Assembly: GCA_902786275.1 (NCBI GenBank)
Contig: CADACC010000008.1
Location: forward strand, 1-52,171
DNA from: an uncultured Erysipelotrichaceae bacterium
GTDB taxonomy: Bacteria; Bacillota_I; Bacilli_A; RF39; UBA660
Reading direction: 5' to 3'
Length of the DNA stretch: 52,171 nt
The notes under the pieces were generated by a model. It saw nothing but the letters and a program-made list of their open reading frames with translations, did not search any database and was not told the DNA's origin. This document shows positions 1 to 7,831 of this stretch, piece by piece (position 1 is the stretch's first letter; every line of letters begins with the position of its first letter). Made by a program: the position numbers and the translations under genes.

Positions 1-317
1 CAGGTAATATTGTAACTGGTATTTGTTATGAAATAGCTAACGATGATGAATCTAAAGCATTAACTGGTGAATACATTTCTAAAAAAGATTCAGCATATTC
101 TGGTATCGTAATAATTAAGAAAAAATCATCTACTTCAAATCAATTTGAAAAATTTGCTTATGTAACTAACGGTAAATATTACTATAATTCATCTACAACT
201 ACTACATTACCAAGTGAAGGTGTTGGAAAAATCAATACTAAAACTGAAGTTAAAGATGGTGGTTCATCTAATTTAACATTCAAAAAATGTTGTGAATTCT
301 ACGATAATTGTAACTAG
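1..317 (+). CDS. C-terminal end of an unidentified, probably secreted protein (partial)
   Basis: The reading frame is open from the window edge and stops with TAG at 315-317; about 104 residues are visible. The tail is rich in Ser, Thr, Lys and Tyr, has a run of four Thr (SSTTTTLPSEG), and ends with a pair of adjacent cysteines and a final Cys (KKCCEFYDNCN). That composition is typical of an extracytoplasmic protein such as a pseudopilin-like or other surface protein, but I do not recognise the family. The start lies outside the window. A strong hairpin terminator follows directly. Confidence 0.6.
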   Translation, partial: GNIVTGICYEIANDDESKALTGEYISKKDSAYSGIVIIKKKSSTSNQFEKFAYVTNGKYYYNSSTTTTLPSEGVGKINTKTEVKDGGSSNLTFKKCCEFYDNCN

Positions 318-324
318 TATCTTT

Positions 325-357
325 TAAAAAATAAGGTTTATAAAACCTTATTTTTTT
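325..357 (+). terminator. Rho-independent terminator
   Basis: The inverted repeat AATAAGGTTT / AAACCTTATT around a short loop is followed by a run of T. It closes the transcript of the upstream partial gene, before nfo. Confidence 0.85.
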
Positions 358-386
358 ATGTTATAATAATTTCAGGTGATTAAGTT

Positions 387-1274
387 ATGATTATAGGTTC
401 ACATGTATCATTTGGTGAAAAACAATTGCTAGGTTCTTTAGAAGAAGCTATAAGTTATAATGCAAACGCATTAATGTTTTATACTGGTGCTCCGCAAAAT
501 ACTATTAGAAAACCAATAAGTGATAAATTATTAGATGATGCAATAAATTATGCTAAAGAAAATAATTTTGATTTTAATAATATAGTGTGTCATGCACCAT
601 ATATTATAAATCTAGCTAATAAATCACAAGCTGATAAATGGGATTTTAGTATAAATTTTTTAATTAATGAGATTAAAAGATGTGAAAAATTAGGAGTTAA
701 CAAAATAGTTCTTCACCCAGGATCAAGTGTTGGAATCACTCAAGAAGAAGGCTTAGATAATATTATTGAAGCTTTAAAAATAATTTTAGAAAATGATACA
801 AGCGTTAATATTTTACTTGAAACCATGGCAGGTAAAGGAAATGAATGTGGAAGAACCATAGATCAAATTGCTTATATTATAAATAATGTAAATAGCAATT
901 TACTTAAAGTATGTGTTGATACATGTCATATTAATGATGCTGGATATAACGTTAATGAATTTGATCAATACCTAGAAGAGTTTGATCAAAAAATAGGTAT
1001 TGATAAAATATATTGTATTCATTTAAATGACAGTAAAAATATATTAGGTTCTCATAAAGATAGACATGAAAATATTGGCTTTGGTGAAATAGGATTTGAA
1101 GCCTTATATAAAGTTCTAACTAATAAAAAATTAGAAAATATTCCTAAAATACTTGAAACTCCTTATTTAGCAGTAACTGATAAAATAAAAAAAGCTCCTT
1201 ATAAAGAGGAAATAGCTATGTTAAGAAAAGGAACTTTTGATAAAGATGTCTTTAAAGATATTTTGAATATTTAG
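387..1274 (+). CDS. nfo: Endonuclease IV (AP endonuclease)
   Basis: This is deoxyribonuclease IV of base-excision repair, which cuts DNA 5' of abasic sites using a three-metal centre. The 295-residue length is normal. Family motifs are visible in order: GSHVSF at the N-terminus, CHAPYIINLAN, LHPGS, LLETMAGKG, CVDTCHINDAGY, HLNDSKN and HKDRHENIGFGEIG, then ILETP. They supply the conserved metal-binding His, Glu and Asp residues. The ATG follows AGGTGAT with a 6-base gap. A TATAAT at 362-367 may be its -10 box. B. subtilis has nfo (yqfS) in the same neighbourhood as yqfT and the other yqf/yqg genes found here. Confidence 0.95.
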   Translation: MIIGSHVSFGEKQLLGSLEEAISYNANALMFYTGAPQNTIRKPISDKLLDDAINYAKENNFDFNNIVCHAPYIINLANKSQADKWDFSINFLINEIKRCEKLGVNKIVLHPGSSVGITQEEGLDNIIEALKIILENDTSVNILLETMAGKGNECGRTIDQIAYIINNVNSNLLKVCVDTCHINDAGYNVNEFDQYLEEFDQKIGIDKIYCIHLNDSKNILGSHKDRHENIGFGEIGFEALYKVLTNKKLENIPKILETPYLAVTDKIKKAPYKEEIAMLRKGTFDKDVFKDILNI

Positions 1275-1512
1275 CTCTATATTCGTTTATTAAATTATTT
1301 AATTTATTATAGTTTATAGAGGTATATACATTCTTATAATTTTCAAAATTAAAACTATTGGGATCAGATAATATCTGATTCCAATTTTTCTTTATATAAT
1401 TATAAGTGAATTCTAACTCTTGTCCGTTTAAATTAATATTATTTTTATTTAAAAATAAATTAACATCTCCTATAGATAAATTATCTATATATTTTTCAAT
1501 TAAATGTTTCAT
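1252..1512 (-). CDS. DUF2624-like small protein (YqfT position)
   Basis: A protein of 86 residues, mostly helical and rich in Asn, Lys and Ile. Its pattern (start MKHLIEKYIDNLSIGDV, then LNGQELEFTYNYIKKNW and a C-terminal helix) resembles DUF2624. In B. subtilis the DUF2624 gene yqfT lies beside nfo, so position supports the call, although here the gene is convergent and overlaps the end of nfo by 23 bases. I chose the ATG at 1512, which follows GGGTG by 6 bases. A GTG three codons upstream overlaps that ribosome site. Function unknown. Confidence 0.6.
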   Translation of the reverse strand: MKHLIEKYIDNLSIGDVNLFLNKNNINLNGQELEFTYNYIKKNWNQILSDPNSFNFENYKNVYTSINYNKLNNLINEYRAKYSKYL

Positions 1513-1563
1513 AAATAACACCCATTATATAGTATGAATTAAACTATAAATCAAATACTAATA

Positions 1564-3462
1564 ATGGTGATTTATATTAAAAATAATAAGCTGATATTTA
1601 TAATATTTTTGATTATTACATCAAGAATATTATATTTGTGTTTATATAAAAAAGACGATTATAGTAAATTACTTGATGAAAAAACCAAATACTATACATA
1701 TGGTCTTTCATCACCTAGAGGAAGAATACTTGATATAAATGGTAATGTGCTTGTAGATAACATAAAAAAAAGAGTAATTGTTTACGAAAAGAATAAAAAT
1801 ATATCAAATAAACAAGAATTTATAATTGCTAAAAAATTAAGTAATTATTTAAATAATAATAACTATAGATTATCTGATGCTGATAAAGCAAATTATATTT
1901 TTAATAAAGAAAATAATATAGAAAAGTATTTATCTAAAGATGATTACAATAAACTTCTTAATGGTATTATTACATATAGCGATGCTAAAAAAATAGCAAT
2001 CAATAATATCATTAAAAATGATATTAATAGCTTATCAAATGATATGTTAAAAGAAATATATATTTATACTCTTATGAATAAAGATTATTCATATGATAAA
2101 AAAATAATTTTTAAAGATATAAGTGATAATGTTTATTTTAAAATATTAAATGAAAATATTCCCGGTATATCAGGCGAATATTTATATGAAAGAGTATATC
2201 CATACGGATATAAATCTATTTATGGATCAGTTGGTAAGATTGATGAAACTGATTTAAAAGAGTTCTTAAATAAAGGATATTTTATATCTGATATTGTAGG
2301 TAAAAGTTATTTAGAAAAAGAATATGAAAACATATTAAAGGGAGGTAAAGCTAAATATAAACTAGAAAAAGATGGAACCTTAAAACTAGTTGAAAAAGAA
2401 ATAAAAGGTGAGGATATCACTTTAAATATTGATATAAATATTAATAATCAAGCTGATGAAATATTAAAAAAATATATAACAGAAACAAAAGGTAAAGTAA
2501 ATACAGAGTATTATAATGGTTCATATTTAATTATTGGAAAACCAACTGGTGAAATAGTTTCTGTAAGTGCATTCAAGTTAGATAAAAATAATAATTTAAT
2601 TGAAACATCTAAAGATATAGTAAACTCATCATTTACTGTGGGATCTGTTGTTAAAGCAGCATCTAATACAGTTGGTTATAAAGAAAATGTTATAACTAAA
2701 GGAAAGAAAATAAATGACTCATGTGTAAAGCTTTATATGAATACAGAAAAGTGTTCATATAAAAGATTGGGTTTAGTTGATGATGTAACTGCTATAGAAA
2801 AATCTTCAAATTATTATCAGTATATAAATGCATTAAAAGTAATGGGTTATAATAATTATTCATATAATATGAAAGTAAAAGCTAAAAAGGAAGATTTTGA
2901 TAAATATAGAAATATTTATATGCAGTATGGTTTAGGTGATAAGACTTACATTGATTTACCAAGTGAATCAACTGGAATTAAAGGAAATATCATAGCACCT
3001 GACTTATTATTAAATTTATCAATTGGCCAGTATGATTCATATACACCAGTTCAGCTTTTATCATATATTAATACTTTAGCAACACATGGGAAAAGATATA
3101 ATCTATCAATAAAAAATCAAGAAATGAATATTGTAAAAGAAGTTGATATTACGCCTGAAAATATAGGTAGAATAAATAATGCATTAAATGGTGTTGTGAC
3201 TAAAGGAACAGGAAGAGGATATATATATAAAAATGATGGAGCAGGTAAAACAGGTACAAGTGAAACTTTAATTGATATAGATAATGATGGTTTATATGAA
3301 ACAGAAACGATTACAACATACTATCCATATAATGAGCCCAAATACACATTTATTATAATTAGCCCGAATATATCTTCAAATAAACATCAAAATAACTATA
3401 AAGTGCCAATAAATCGTTATATTATTCATGATTTAACTAAGATTTTATTTGAAAATACGTAA
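1564..3462 (+). CDS. Class B penicillin-binding protein (PBP2/FtsI family transpeptidase)
   Basis: A cell-wall D,D-transpeptidase anchored by one N-terminal membrane helix (about residues 8-25), with the dimerisation-domain signature SSPRGRILDINGNVL next and the transpeptidase domain at the C-terminus. All three active-site motifs are present: SVVK (Ser361, Lys364), SSN (414-416) and KTG (562-564). The length of 632 is normal. It could be the elongation enzyme (PbpA/MrdA), the division enzyme (FtsI) or SpoVD; position near nfo, rpmG and efp slightly favours PbpA. The ATG at 1564 has no ribosome site, whereas GGTGA at 1566-1570 is well placed for an ATT start at 1576, so the true N-terminus is uncertain. 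Confidence 0.88.
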   Translation: MVIYIKNNKLIFIIFLIITSRILYLCLYKKDDYSKLLDEKTKYYTYGLSSPRGRILDINGNVLVDNIKKRVIVYEKNKNISNKQEFIIAKKLSNYLNNNNYRLSDADKANYIFNKENNIEKYLSKDDYNKLLNGIITYSDAKKIAINNIIKNDINSLSNDMLKEIYIYTLMNKDYSYDKKIIFKDISDNVYFKILNENIPGISGEYLYERVYPYGYKSIYGSVGKIDETDLKEFLNKGYFISDIVGKSYLEKEYENILKGGKAKYKLEKDGTLKLVEKEIKGEDITLNIDININNQADEILKKYITETKGKVNTEYYNGSYLIIGKPTGEIVSVSAFKLDKNNNLIETSKDIVNSSFTVGSVVKAASNTVGYKENVITKGKKINDSCVKLYMNTEKCSYKRLGLVDDVTAIEKSSNYYQYINALKVMGYNNYSYNMKVKAKKEDFDKYRNIYMQYGLGDKTYIDLPSESTGIKGNIIAPDLLLNLSIGQYDSYTPVQLLSYINTLATHGKRYNLSIKNQEMNIVKEVDITPENIGRINNALNGVVTKGTGRGYIYKNDGAGKTGTSETLIDIDNDGLYETETITTYYPYNEPKYTFIIISPNISSNKHQNNYKVPINRYIIHDLTKILFENT

Positions 3463-3476
3463 TTCTTTGATATAAT
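3449..3476 (+). promoter_or_regulatory. Sigma-A-type promoter of rpmG-efp
   Basis: TTGAAA at 3449-3454, a 16-base spacer, and TATAAT at 3471-3476. The -35 box overlaps the last codons of the penicillin-binding protein gene, so rpmG and efp appear to form a separate transcription unit. Confidence 0.75.
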
Positions 3477-3508
3477 ACATGTGGACCTGAAAAAAGGAGG
3501 TATTTATT

Positions 3509-3673
3509 ATGGCTAAAAATGAAAATCGTGTTTACGTTACTATGAAATGTACAGAATGCGGAAATCAATTACGTCCTACAGTAAAAAACAAAAAGAACAC
3601 TACTGAAAGATTAGAAATCAAAAAGTATTGTCCAAAATGTAAAAAATCTGTAGTAGTAAAAGAAGCTAAATAA
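3509..3673 (+). CDS. rpmG: 50S ribosomal protein L33 (zinc-binding form)
   Basis: A 54-residue ribosomal protein of the large subunit. It starts MAKNENRVYVTMKCTECGNQ and keeps both zinc-binding pairs, Cys14-x2-Cys17 and Cys41-x2-Cys44, so it is the C+ (zinc-dependent) version. The ATG follows a strong AAAGGAGG ribosome site. It is transcribed with efp, 22 bases downstream. Confidence 0.95.
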   Translation: MAKNENRVYVTMKCTECGNQLRPTVKNKKNTTERLEIKKYCPKCKKSVVVKEAK

Positions 3674-3695
3674 TTTATAGTAAGGAGAAGTAAAT

Positions 3696-4256
3696 ATGAA
3701 TATTAATATTAATGATATCAAAAATGGTATGACAATAATCATGGATGGAAATCTATCTCAAATTATTGAATTCCAACATGTTAAACCTGGTAAAGGACCT
3801 GCTTTTGTACGTATCAAACTTAAAAATTTAAGAACAGGTGCTATTGTTGAAGATACATATAACACTAACCTTAAAGTAGAAAAAGCACATATTGATAAAA
3901 TGCCAATGCAATATCTATACCAAGATGGAAATAGATATGTATTTATGAATACACAAACATATGATCAAATTGAAATTCCTGAAGAAAAATTAGTTGAAGA
4001 AAAGAAATTCTTAAAAGAAGGAATGGAAATTACTATTGATTTTTATGAAGGTGAAATTATTGGTATAACACTTCCTGAAAAAATAGAATTTGAAGTTATC
4101 GAAACTGAACCTGCAGTTAAAGGTAATACTACAAATAATGCAATGAAAGATGCAACTATTGAAACAGGATATACTGTTAAAGTACCTTTATTTATTAATC
4201 AAGGAGAAAGAATTATCATCTCAACTAAAGATGGTAAGTATTCATCAAGAGCTTAA
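3696..4256 (+). CDS. efp: Translation elongation factor P
   Basis: EF-P relieves ribosome stalling at runs of proline. The 186 residues show the usual three beta-barrel domains: the KOW-like N-domain with the conserved tip loop KPGKGPAF, the middle domain (YVFMNTQTYDQIEI) and the C-terminal domain ending NQGERIIISTKDGKY. The tip residue is Lys33 in the PGKGPA context, like the 5-aminopentanol-modified Lys32 of B. subtilis. AAGGAG precedes the ATG, and a strong terminator follows the stop codon. Confidence 0.96.
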   Translation: MNININDIKNGMTIIMDGNLSQIIEFQHVKPGKGPAFVRIKLKNLRTGAIVEDTYNTNLKVEKAHIDKMPMQYLYQDGNRYVFMNTQTYDQIEIPEEKLVEEKKFLKEGMEITIDFYEGEIIGITLPEKIEFEVIETEPAVKGNTTNNAMKDATIETGYTVKVPLFINQGERIIISTKDGKYSSRA

Positions 4257-4286
4257 AATAATTGATTAACATCAATTATTTTTTTT
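4257..4286 (+). terminator. Rho-independent terminator after efp
   Basis: A 10-bp perfect stem AATAATTGAT / ATCAATTATT, loop TAAC, then at least six T. Confidence 0.88.
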
Positions 4287-4376
4287 ATGTATTATCCCTT
4301 GTCAAAGTATAACATTTACTACTTTAAAAAAAGTATAAAATGTGTTATATTTATGACTATAGAATGGAGTGAAATT

Positions 4377-5792
4377 ATGGCTGAAAAGTTTAAAGACGAA
4401 GCCGTTACTGAAGAAGTAACAAAGACTGAAGAAAAAGCTTGCAAAAAAAATGGCAAAAAGGTTCTTATTGCAGTTATTGCCTGTGTTGCTGTTGCTGTAC
4501 TTGCTGTAGGTGGATTCTTCGTTTACAGAATATTTAGAAATAATGATCCAGTAAAAGTTACATCTGATGCTATTAGAGGATTAAAAGATAATATTAAAGA
4601 TGCTAAAGATGAAAATCCTGGATTAACTAAATTACTTGAAGGAAAAGACCCATACGAAGTAAATACTTCAATTAAAGTTACACTTCCTCAAAAAATGGGT
4701 ACTCTTGGTGCAAATATCTTAGCTCAAATTGATGCTAAAAACGAAATGTTTAGAGCTGATGTTAATGCTAAATTTGATAAAGAATTATTATTTGATATGA
4801 GTGCAATTCTTGATAGTAAAAACTTAGCATTCAAATTCCCAGATACAATGAAAAATTACTATAGCGTTGATATTTCAGAAGCTATGAGTGAATTTAAAGA
4901 AAGTATGAAGGAAATTGATACTAAAGCTTTTGAAAAAGCTATGAAGTATGATTATACTAAGTTAATTGATTATCTTGCTGATGCTATTGAAGATGCATTA
5001 GATAAAGGTGATTTCAAGAAAACTAATGATGAAATTTCTGTTGATGGAAAAGACATCAAAGTAAATAAATATACTGCTAAAATAACTGCGAAAGAAGCAA
5101 CTAAAATTGCATCTAGTTTCTTAACTAAAGTATCTAAAGATAGTGAATTAATTGATGTTTTTGCAACATTAACTGATACTGATAAAAAAGATATTAAAGA
5201 ATTCTTAAATGATACAATTAAAGAACTTAAAGATGTTGATGTTGATGGCGATGAATATATTTTATATTCAGTATATGTATCTAAAACTGGTAAAGTTGTA
5301 GGTTACGGATTTGAATTCGAAGGTGTTGAAATTACAATTGCAACTAGAAATGATGTAACTGAAATTAAAGCAACAGCTAGTGGAGTTACTATTAGTTTAA
5401 CTATTGAAGAAAAATCAGATGATCATGTTGTAATTATTTTAAGTACAGTTGGTATATCTGCAACACTTGACATTAAAGATGAAGTTAAAACTGTTAAAAA
5501 GAATAGTGAATATAAAGAAGAATTAACAATTGAGTTAAAATTAAGTGTAATGGGACAAGAAGACATTACTGCTAAAATAGAAGCTGAAAGTACAATTAAA
5601 AAGATTGATTCTGTATCTAAAGCAAAAGACGCTAAAGATATTGAAAAATTAACTGCTGCTGAACAAGCTACACTTCAAAAAGAAGTTGAAGGATCAGCTG
5701 CTTATAAAACAATAATGGCTTTAACTAAGTCTATGGAAAAAAATCCTTATTTAACTCAAGCGTCTAAGGAAGTTCCTTATTATAATTATTAA
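4377..5792 (+). CDS. Membrane-anchored extracytoplasmic protein of unknown function
   Basis: 471 residues. A short Lys/Glu-rich cytoplasmic N-terminus is followed by one membrane helix (about residues 27-49, VLIAVIACVAVAVLAVGGFF) and then a long, charged, outward-facing region dominated by Lys, Asp, Glu and Thr with alternating beta-strand patterns. It has no lipobox and no catalytic motif that I recognise. I chose the ATG at 4377 because GGAGTGA sits just upstream; the frame is open further upstream but lacks a ribosome site there. Probably a surface or envelope protein specific to the lineage. Confidence 0.8.
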   Translation: MAEKFKDEAVTEEVTKTEEKACKKNGKKVLIAVIACVAVAVLAVGGFFVYRIFRNNDPVKVTSDAIRGLKDNIKDAKDENPGLTKLLEGKDPYEVNTSIKVTLPQKMGTLGANILAQIDAKNEMFRADVNAKFDKELLFDMSAILDSKNLAFKFPDTMKNYYSVDISEAMSEFKESMKEIDTKAFEKAMKYDYTKLIDYLADAIEDALDKGDFKKTNDEISVDGKDIKVNKYTAKITAKEATKIASSFLTKVSKDSELIDVFATLTDTDKKDIKEFLNDTIKELKDVDVDGDEYILYSVYVSKTGKVVGYGFEFEGVEITIATRNDVTEIKATASGVTISLTIEEKSDDHVVIILSTVGISATLDIKDEVKTVKKNSEYKEELTIELKLSVMGQEDITAKIEAESTIKKIDSVSKAKDAKDIEKLTAAEQATLQKEVEGSAAYKTIMALTKSMEKNPYLTQASKEVPYYNY

Positions 5793-5796
5793 TATT

Positions 5797-5828
5797 AAAA
5801 AACAAAGCCTTTAAAGCTTTGTTTTTTA
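5797..5828. terminator. Bidirectional terminator between the membrane protein gene and tRNA-Arg
   Basis: AAAAAACAAAGC and GCTTTGTTTTTT flank a 7-base loop. The stem has T-runs in both orientations, so it can end the plus-strand gene and the minus-strand tRNA transcript. Confidence 0.85.
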
Positions 5829-5840
5829 TTGCATAAAAAA

Positions 5841-5917
5841 TGGTGTCCCCGGAGTGATTCGAACACTCGACCGTACGCTTAGAAGGCGTATGCTCTATCC
5901 AGCTGAGCTACGGAGAC
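5841..5917 (-). tRNA. tRNA-Arg, anticodon TCT
   Basis: A complete 77-base cloverleaf on the minus strand. The acceptor stem GTCTCCG pairs with CGGGGAC (one G-T wobble), with discriminator A and an encoded CCA at 5841-5843. The anticodon stem TACGC/GCGTA holds the loop CTTCTAA with anticodon TCT, reading AGA, the favoured Arg codon here. The T-arm has GTTCGAATC. Confidence 0.97.
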
Positions 5918-5990
5918 ATCAGCTAATAATGATTATATACCATTATTCATTTATTTTCAAGAACTAATTCTATCATACGCCTTCTTTTTT

Positions 5991-6893
5991 TTATTTAACA
6001 TTAAAGTTAACTGATTTTACATTATAAGTATCCATAATAGATAATTTAATGCCATATTTTACTTCTTCATCAATTTTATTAAACTGATTTAAAATATTAT
6101 TATTAAATTCAAGGTTAACTTCATTTTCTTTTAGTTCATAATTCTTTAGAAGAGTAGATGCTGATAAATATGTTTTTAAGCTTGAATCTATATTTTCACT
6201 TGATTTTAACTCTTTAATAATTATTTCAACTTTTTCCCCCTCATCATCTGTTGTAAAGGTAACAGGAATAAAGTATGACTCATCATTATTATTAGCTAAA
6301 AAATAAGTAGTAACTTCCTTAGAATTTTTAATACTGGTAATTTTACTTTTTCTATTTATTCCTATACTTCGGTTAAGGGGAAATGGAAGAGTTCTTCCTG
6401 ATTGGGGAAGGGTAGTAAGTTCTTTGTCATTAATAAATATCTTAACATTATTGATCCCATCAATTTCTGTTAGAGTATATACAATTGATTCAATCATTTT
6501 TTCTTCATCATTTTTTCTAACGTTTAGAATATTTTCATCAAAATAAAGTGATATCGTATCACCATCAATTGTTATATTTAAAACTTTAGTATTTTCTGGA
6601 ATTAAAGATATAAAACCATCAGGTAGGTATTTATTCTTATTTGTTCCATTTATTAATGCATCAACAAGTTCTTTTGCTAATTTAAGTTTATCAGAATTAT
6701 CCACGTAAATATTTGTTCGAGCAACATAATGATTTTTATCAACTAGATATATTGAACTTGTTGATGCTTCTTTATAATATGTTTTCGTTTTAATTTTAAC
6801 ATCTTTTACTGGAAATAAATTTATTGCGAGTACAGTAATTATTAACGCAAATGTTGCAAGCATTATTCTACGTATAGAACTTCTTTTTAACAT
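5991..6893 (-). CDS. gerM: GerMN-domain sporulation protein (GerM-like)
   Basis: 300 residues with an N-terminal membrane segment (about 11-27) and two GerMN-type domains outside. The first (about 45-160) has LAKELVDALINGT, then a beta-rich part ending FINDKEL; the second covers about 190-300. The segment TLPFPLNRSIGIN joins them. In B. subtilis GerM is a sigma-E protein needed to assemble the SpoIIIAH-SpoIIQ channel platform. Here it lies two genes below spoIIIAH, which supports that role. The Cys-less N-terminus indicates a membrane anchor rather than a lipoprotein. AGGTGAT precedes the ATG by 3 bases. Confidence 0.85.
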   Translation of the reverse strand: MLKRSSIRRIMLATFALIITVLAINLFPVKDVKIKTKTYYKEASTSSIYLVDKNHYVARTNIYVDNSDKLKLAKELVDALINGTNKNKYLPDGFISLIPENTKVLNITIDGDTISLYFDENILNVRKNDEEKMIESIVYTLTEIDGINNVKIFINDKELTTLPQSGRTLPFPLNRSIGINRKSKITSIKNSKEVTTYFLANNNDESYFIPVTFTTDDEGEKVEIIIKELKSSENIDSSLKTYLSASTLLKNYELKENEVNLEFNNNILNQFNKIDEEVKYGIKLSIMDTYNVKSVNFNVK

Positions 6894-6909
6894 ATTATCA
6901 CCTAATAGA

Positions 6910-6938
6910 AATCTATGAAATTAAATAAAAAAATATAA
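6910..6938 (-). promoter_or_regulatory. Candidate sigma-E promoter of the gerM-like gene
   Basis: On the minus strand TTATATT (6938-6932), a 14-base spacer and CATAGATT (6917-6910). The B. subtilis sigma-E consensus is KMATATT, N14-15, CATACAnT, so each box has one mismatch. The -35 box sits inside the gerE terminator stem, and the predicted transcript start lies very close to the ribosome site. Confidence 0.45.
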
Positions 6939-6957
6939 CTGATTAGTTATATTTTTA
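6924..6957. terminator. Terminator after gerE
   Basis: AAATATAACT and AGTTATATTT form a 10-bp stem with loop GATT, flanked by A/T runs on both sides. Read from the minus strand it ends with a T-run and overlaps the gerE stop codon. Confidence 0.75.
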
Positions 6958-7153
6958 TACTTCCAATTTTAATAAGTTCAACTAAAGCTTGACTTCTACC
7001 TTTAGCTCCAAGTTTTTGTATGGTGTTTGATATATGATTTCTAACGGTTTTTTCACTAATACCTAGTTTACTAGAAATGTCCTTAGTTGAATAGTTTTTA
7101 ACAAGGAGTTCAAATATTTCTTTTTCTCTTTTTGTTAAAATTGTATCCTTCAA
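6947..7153 (-). CDS. gerE: Late sporulation transcription factor GerE (LuxR-type HTH)
   Basis: A small DNA-binding protein consisting almost only of a LuxR/FixJ helix-turn-helix. LTKREKEIFELLVKNYSTKD and GISEKTVRNHISNTIQKLGA, then KGRSQALVELIKIG, match B. subtilis GerE nearly residue for residue. GerE acts last in the mother-cell cascade, turning coat genes on or off after sigma-K. I chose TTG at 7153: AAAGGAAGG lies 6 bases upstream, and the candidate sigma-K promoter would start the transcript near 7180. An ATG at 7171 would give 74 residues, the B. subtilis length, but with almost no leader. Confidence 0.93.
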   Translation of the reverse strand: MKDTILTKREKEIFELLVKNYSTKDISSKLGISEKTVRNHISNTIQKLGAKGRSQALVELIKIGSIKI

Positions 7154-7187
7154 AATCATCCTTCCTTTCATTAATAAAAAGCTATAA

Positions 7188-7216
7188 TATAATATGTCGG
7201 ATGATTTTTTAATGTG
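7188..7216 (-). promoter_or_regulatory. Candidate sigma-K promoter of gerE
   Basis: On the minus strand CAC (7216-7214), a 17-base spacer and CATATTATA (7196-7188). This is an exact fit to the B. subtilis sigma-K consensus mAC, N16-17, CATAnnnTA. In B. subtilis gerE is transcribed by sigma-K, and sigK is in this window. Confidence 0.65.
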
Positions 7217-7219
7217 TAG

Positions 7220-7711
7220 TTATTTTTCCTCAAACTTAACAGTAATATATTTATTTTCTTTAATATTTTCTTTAATCTTTCTTAAAACACTATTGGCTAT
7301 TTCGTTGTTATGAGTATTATTTAGTATTGTAACGTTTATATCTTTATCATTTATTTTAACAAGGTTATTATAATTAAATTCTTTTTTAATAATATTTGAT
7401 AGTTCAATTTCTTTAGCTTTATTTTGGCTTATAACTTCAAGTGAGTCATATGCGTTATTCTTTTCTTCTAAAGTAGCCTCACTATCAAGTAAGATGTCTT
7501 GAAGTTCATTTATTTTTGTGACAGTCACCTCATCATTAGAAATTTTTAAAACATCTAAGCTATTGTTATCATTGTTGCTAGCTTTAATGGTTTCACTCGA
7601 TGCAAAAGTTTTCATCATTAAAGAAGTTTCATCACTTTTAAAGTAATATATACTTAAAATGATAATAAGTGAGAAAAGTGTAATAAACCACAAGCTTTGT
7701 TTGTTAATCAT
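7220..7711 (-). CDS. spoIIIAH: Stage III sporulation protein AH
   Basis: A mother-cell membrane protein that pairs with forespore SpoIIQ across the two membranes and forms a ring of the SpoIIIA-SpoIIQ channel. 163 residues: an N-terminal helix (about 7-25) with the family start NKQSLWFITLFSLIIILSIY, a linker, then a YscJ/FliF-like domain (about 70-160) containing DSEATLEEKNNAYDSLEVIS and ending ITVKFEEK. B. subtilis SpoIIIAH is longer, mainly in the linker. Here the gene stands apart from any spoIIIAA-AG genes visible in the window and lies upstream of gerE and gerM. AAGGAGG precedes the ATG. Confidence 0.9.
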   Translation of the reverse strand: MINKQSLWFITLFSLIIILSIYYFKSDETSLMMKTFASSETIKASNNDNNSLDVLKISNDEVTVTKINELQDILLDSEATLEEKNNAYDSLEVISQNKAKEIELSNIIKKEFNYNNLVKINDKDINVTILNNTHNNEIANSVLRKIKENIKENKYITVKFEEK

Positions 7712-7734
7712 GTTATCCTCCTTTTTTCTCTATA

Positions 7735-7762
7735 AATTTATGTTTTTTATAAAAAAATATGA
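7735..7762 (-). promoter_or_regulatory. Candidate sigma-E promoter of spoIIIAH
   Basis: On the minus strand TCATATT (7762-7756), a 13-base spacer and CATAAATT (7742-7735). The -35 box fits KMATATT exactly and the -10 box has one mismatch to CATACAnT; the spacer is one base short. The B. subtilis spoIIIA operon is sigma-E dependent. Confidence 0.55.
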
Positions 7763-7787
7763 AAATTTATAATAAAAAAAAGGAAAT

Positions 7788-7800
7788 CGAAAACTTTTCG
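7788..7800. repeat. Short perfect palindrome before the bacteriocin exporter
   Basis: CGAAAA-C-TTTTCG is a perfect 6-bp inverted repeat about 30 bases upstream of the exporter start, between divergent genes. It could be an operator, but it is short and AT-rich enough to be chance. Confidence 0.3.
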
Positions 7801-7831
7801 GTAAGAATAATAGTGAAGGGAGAATAATAAA

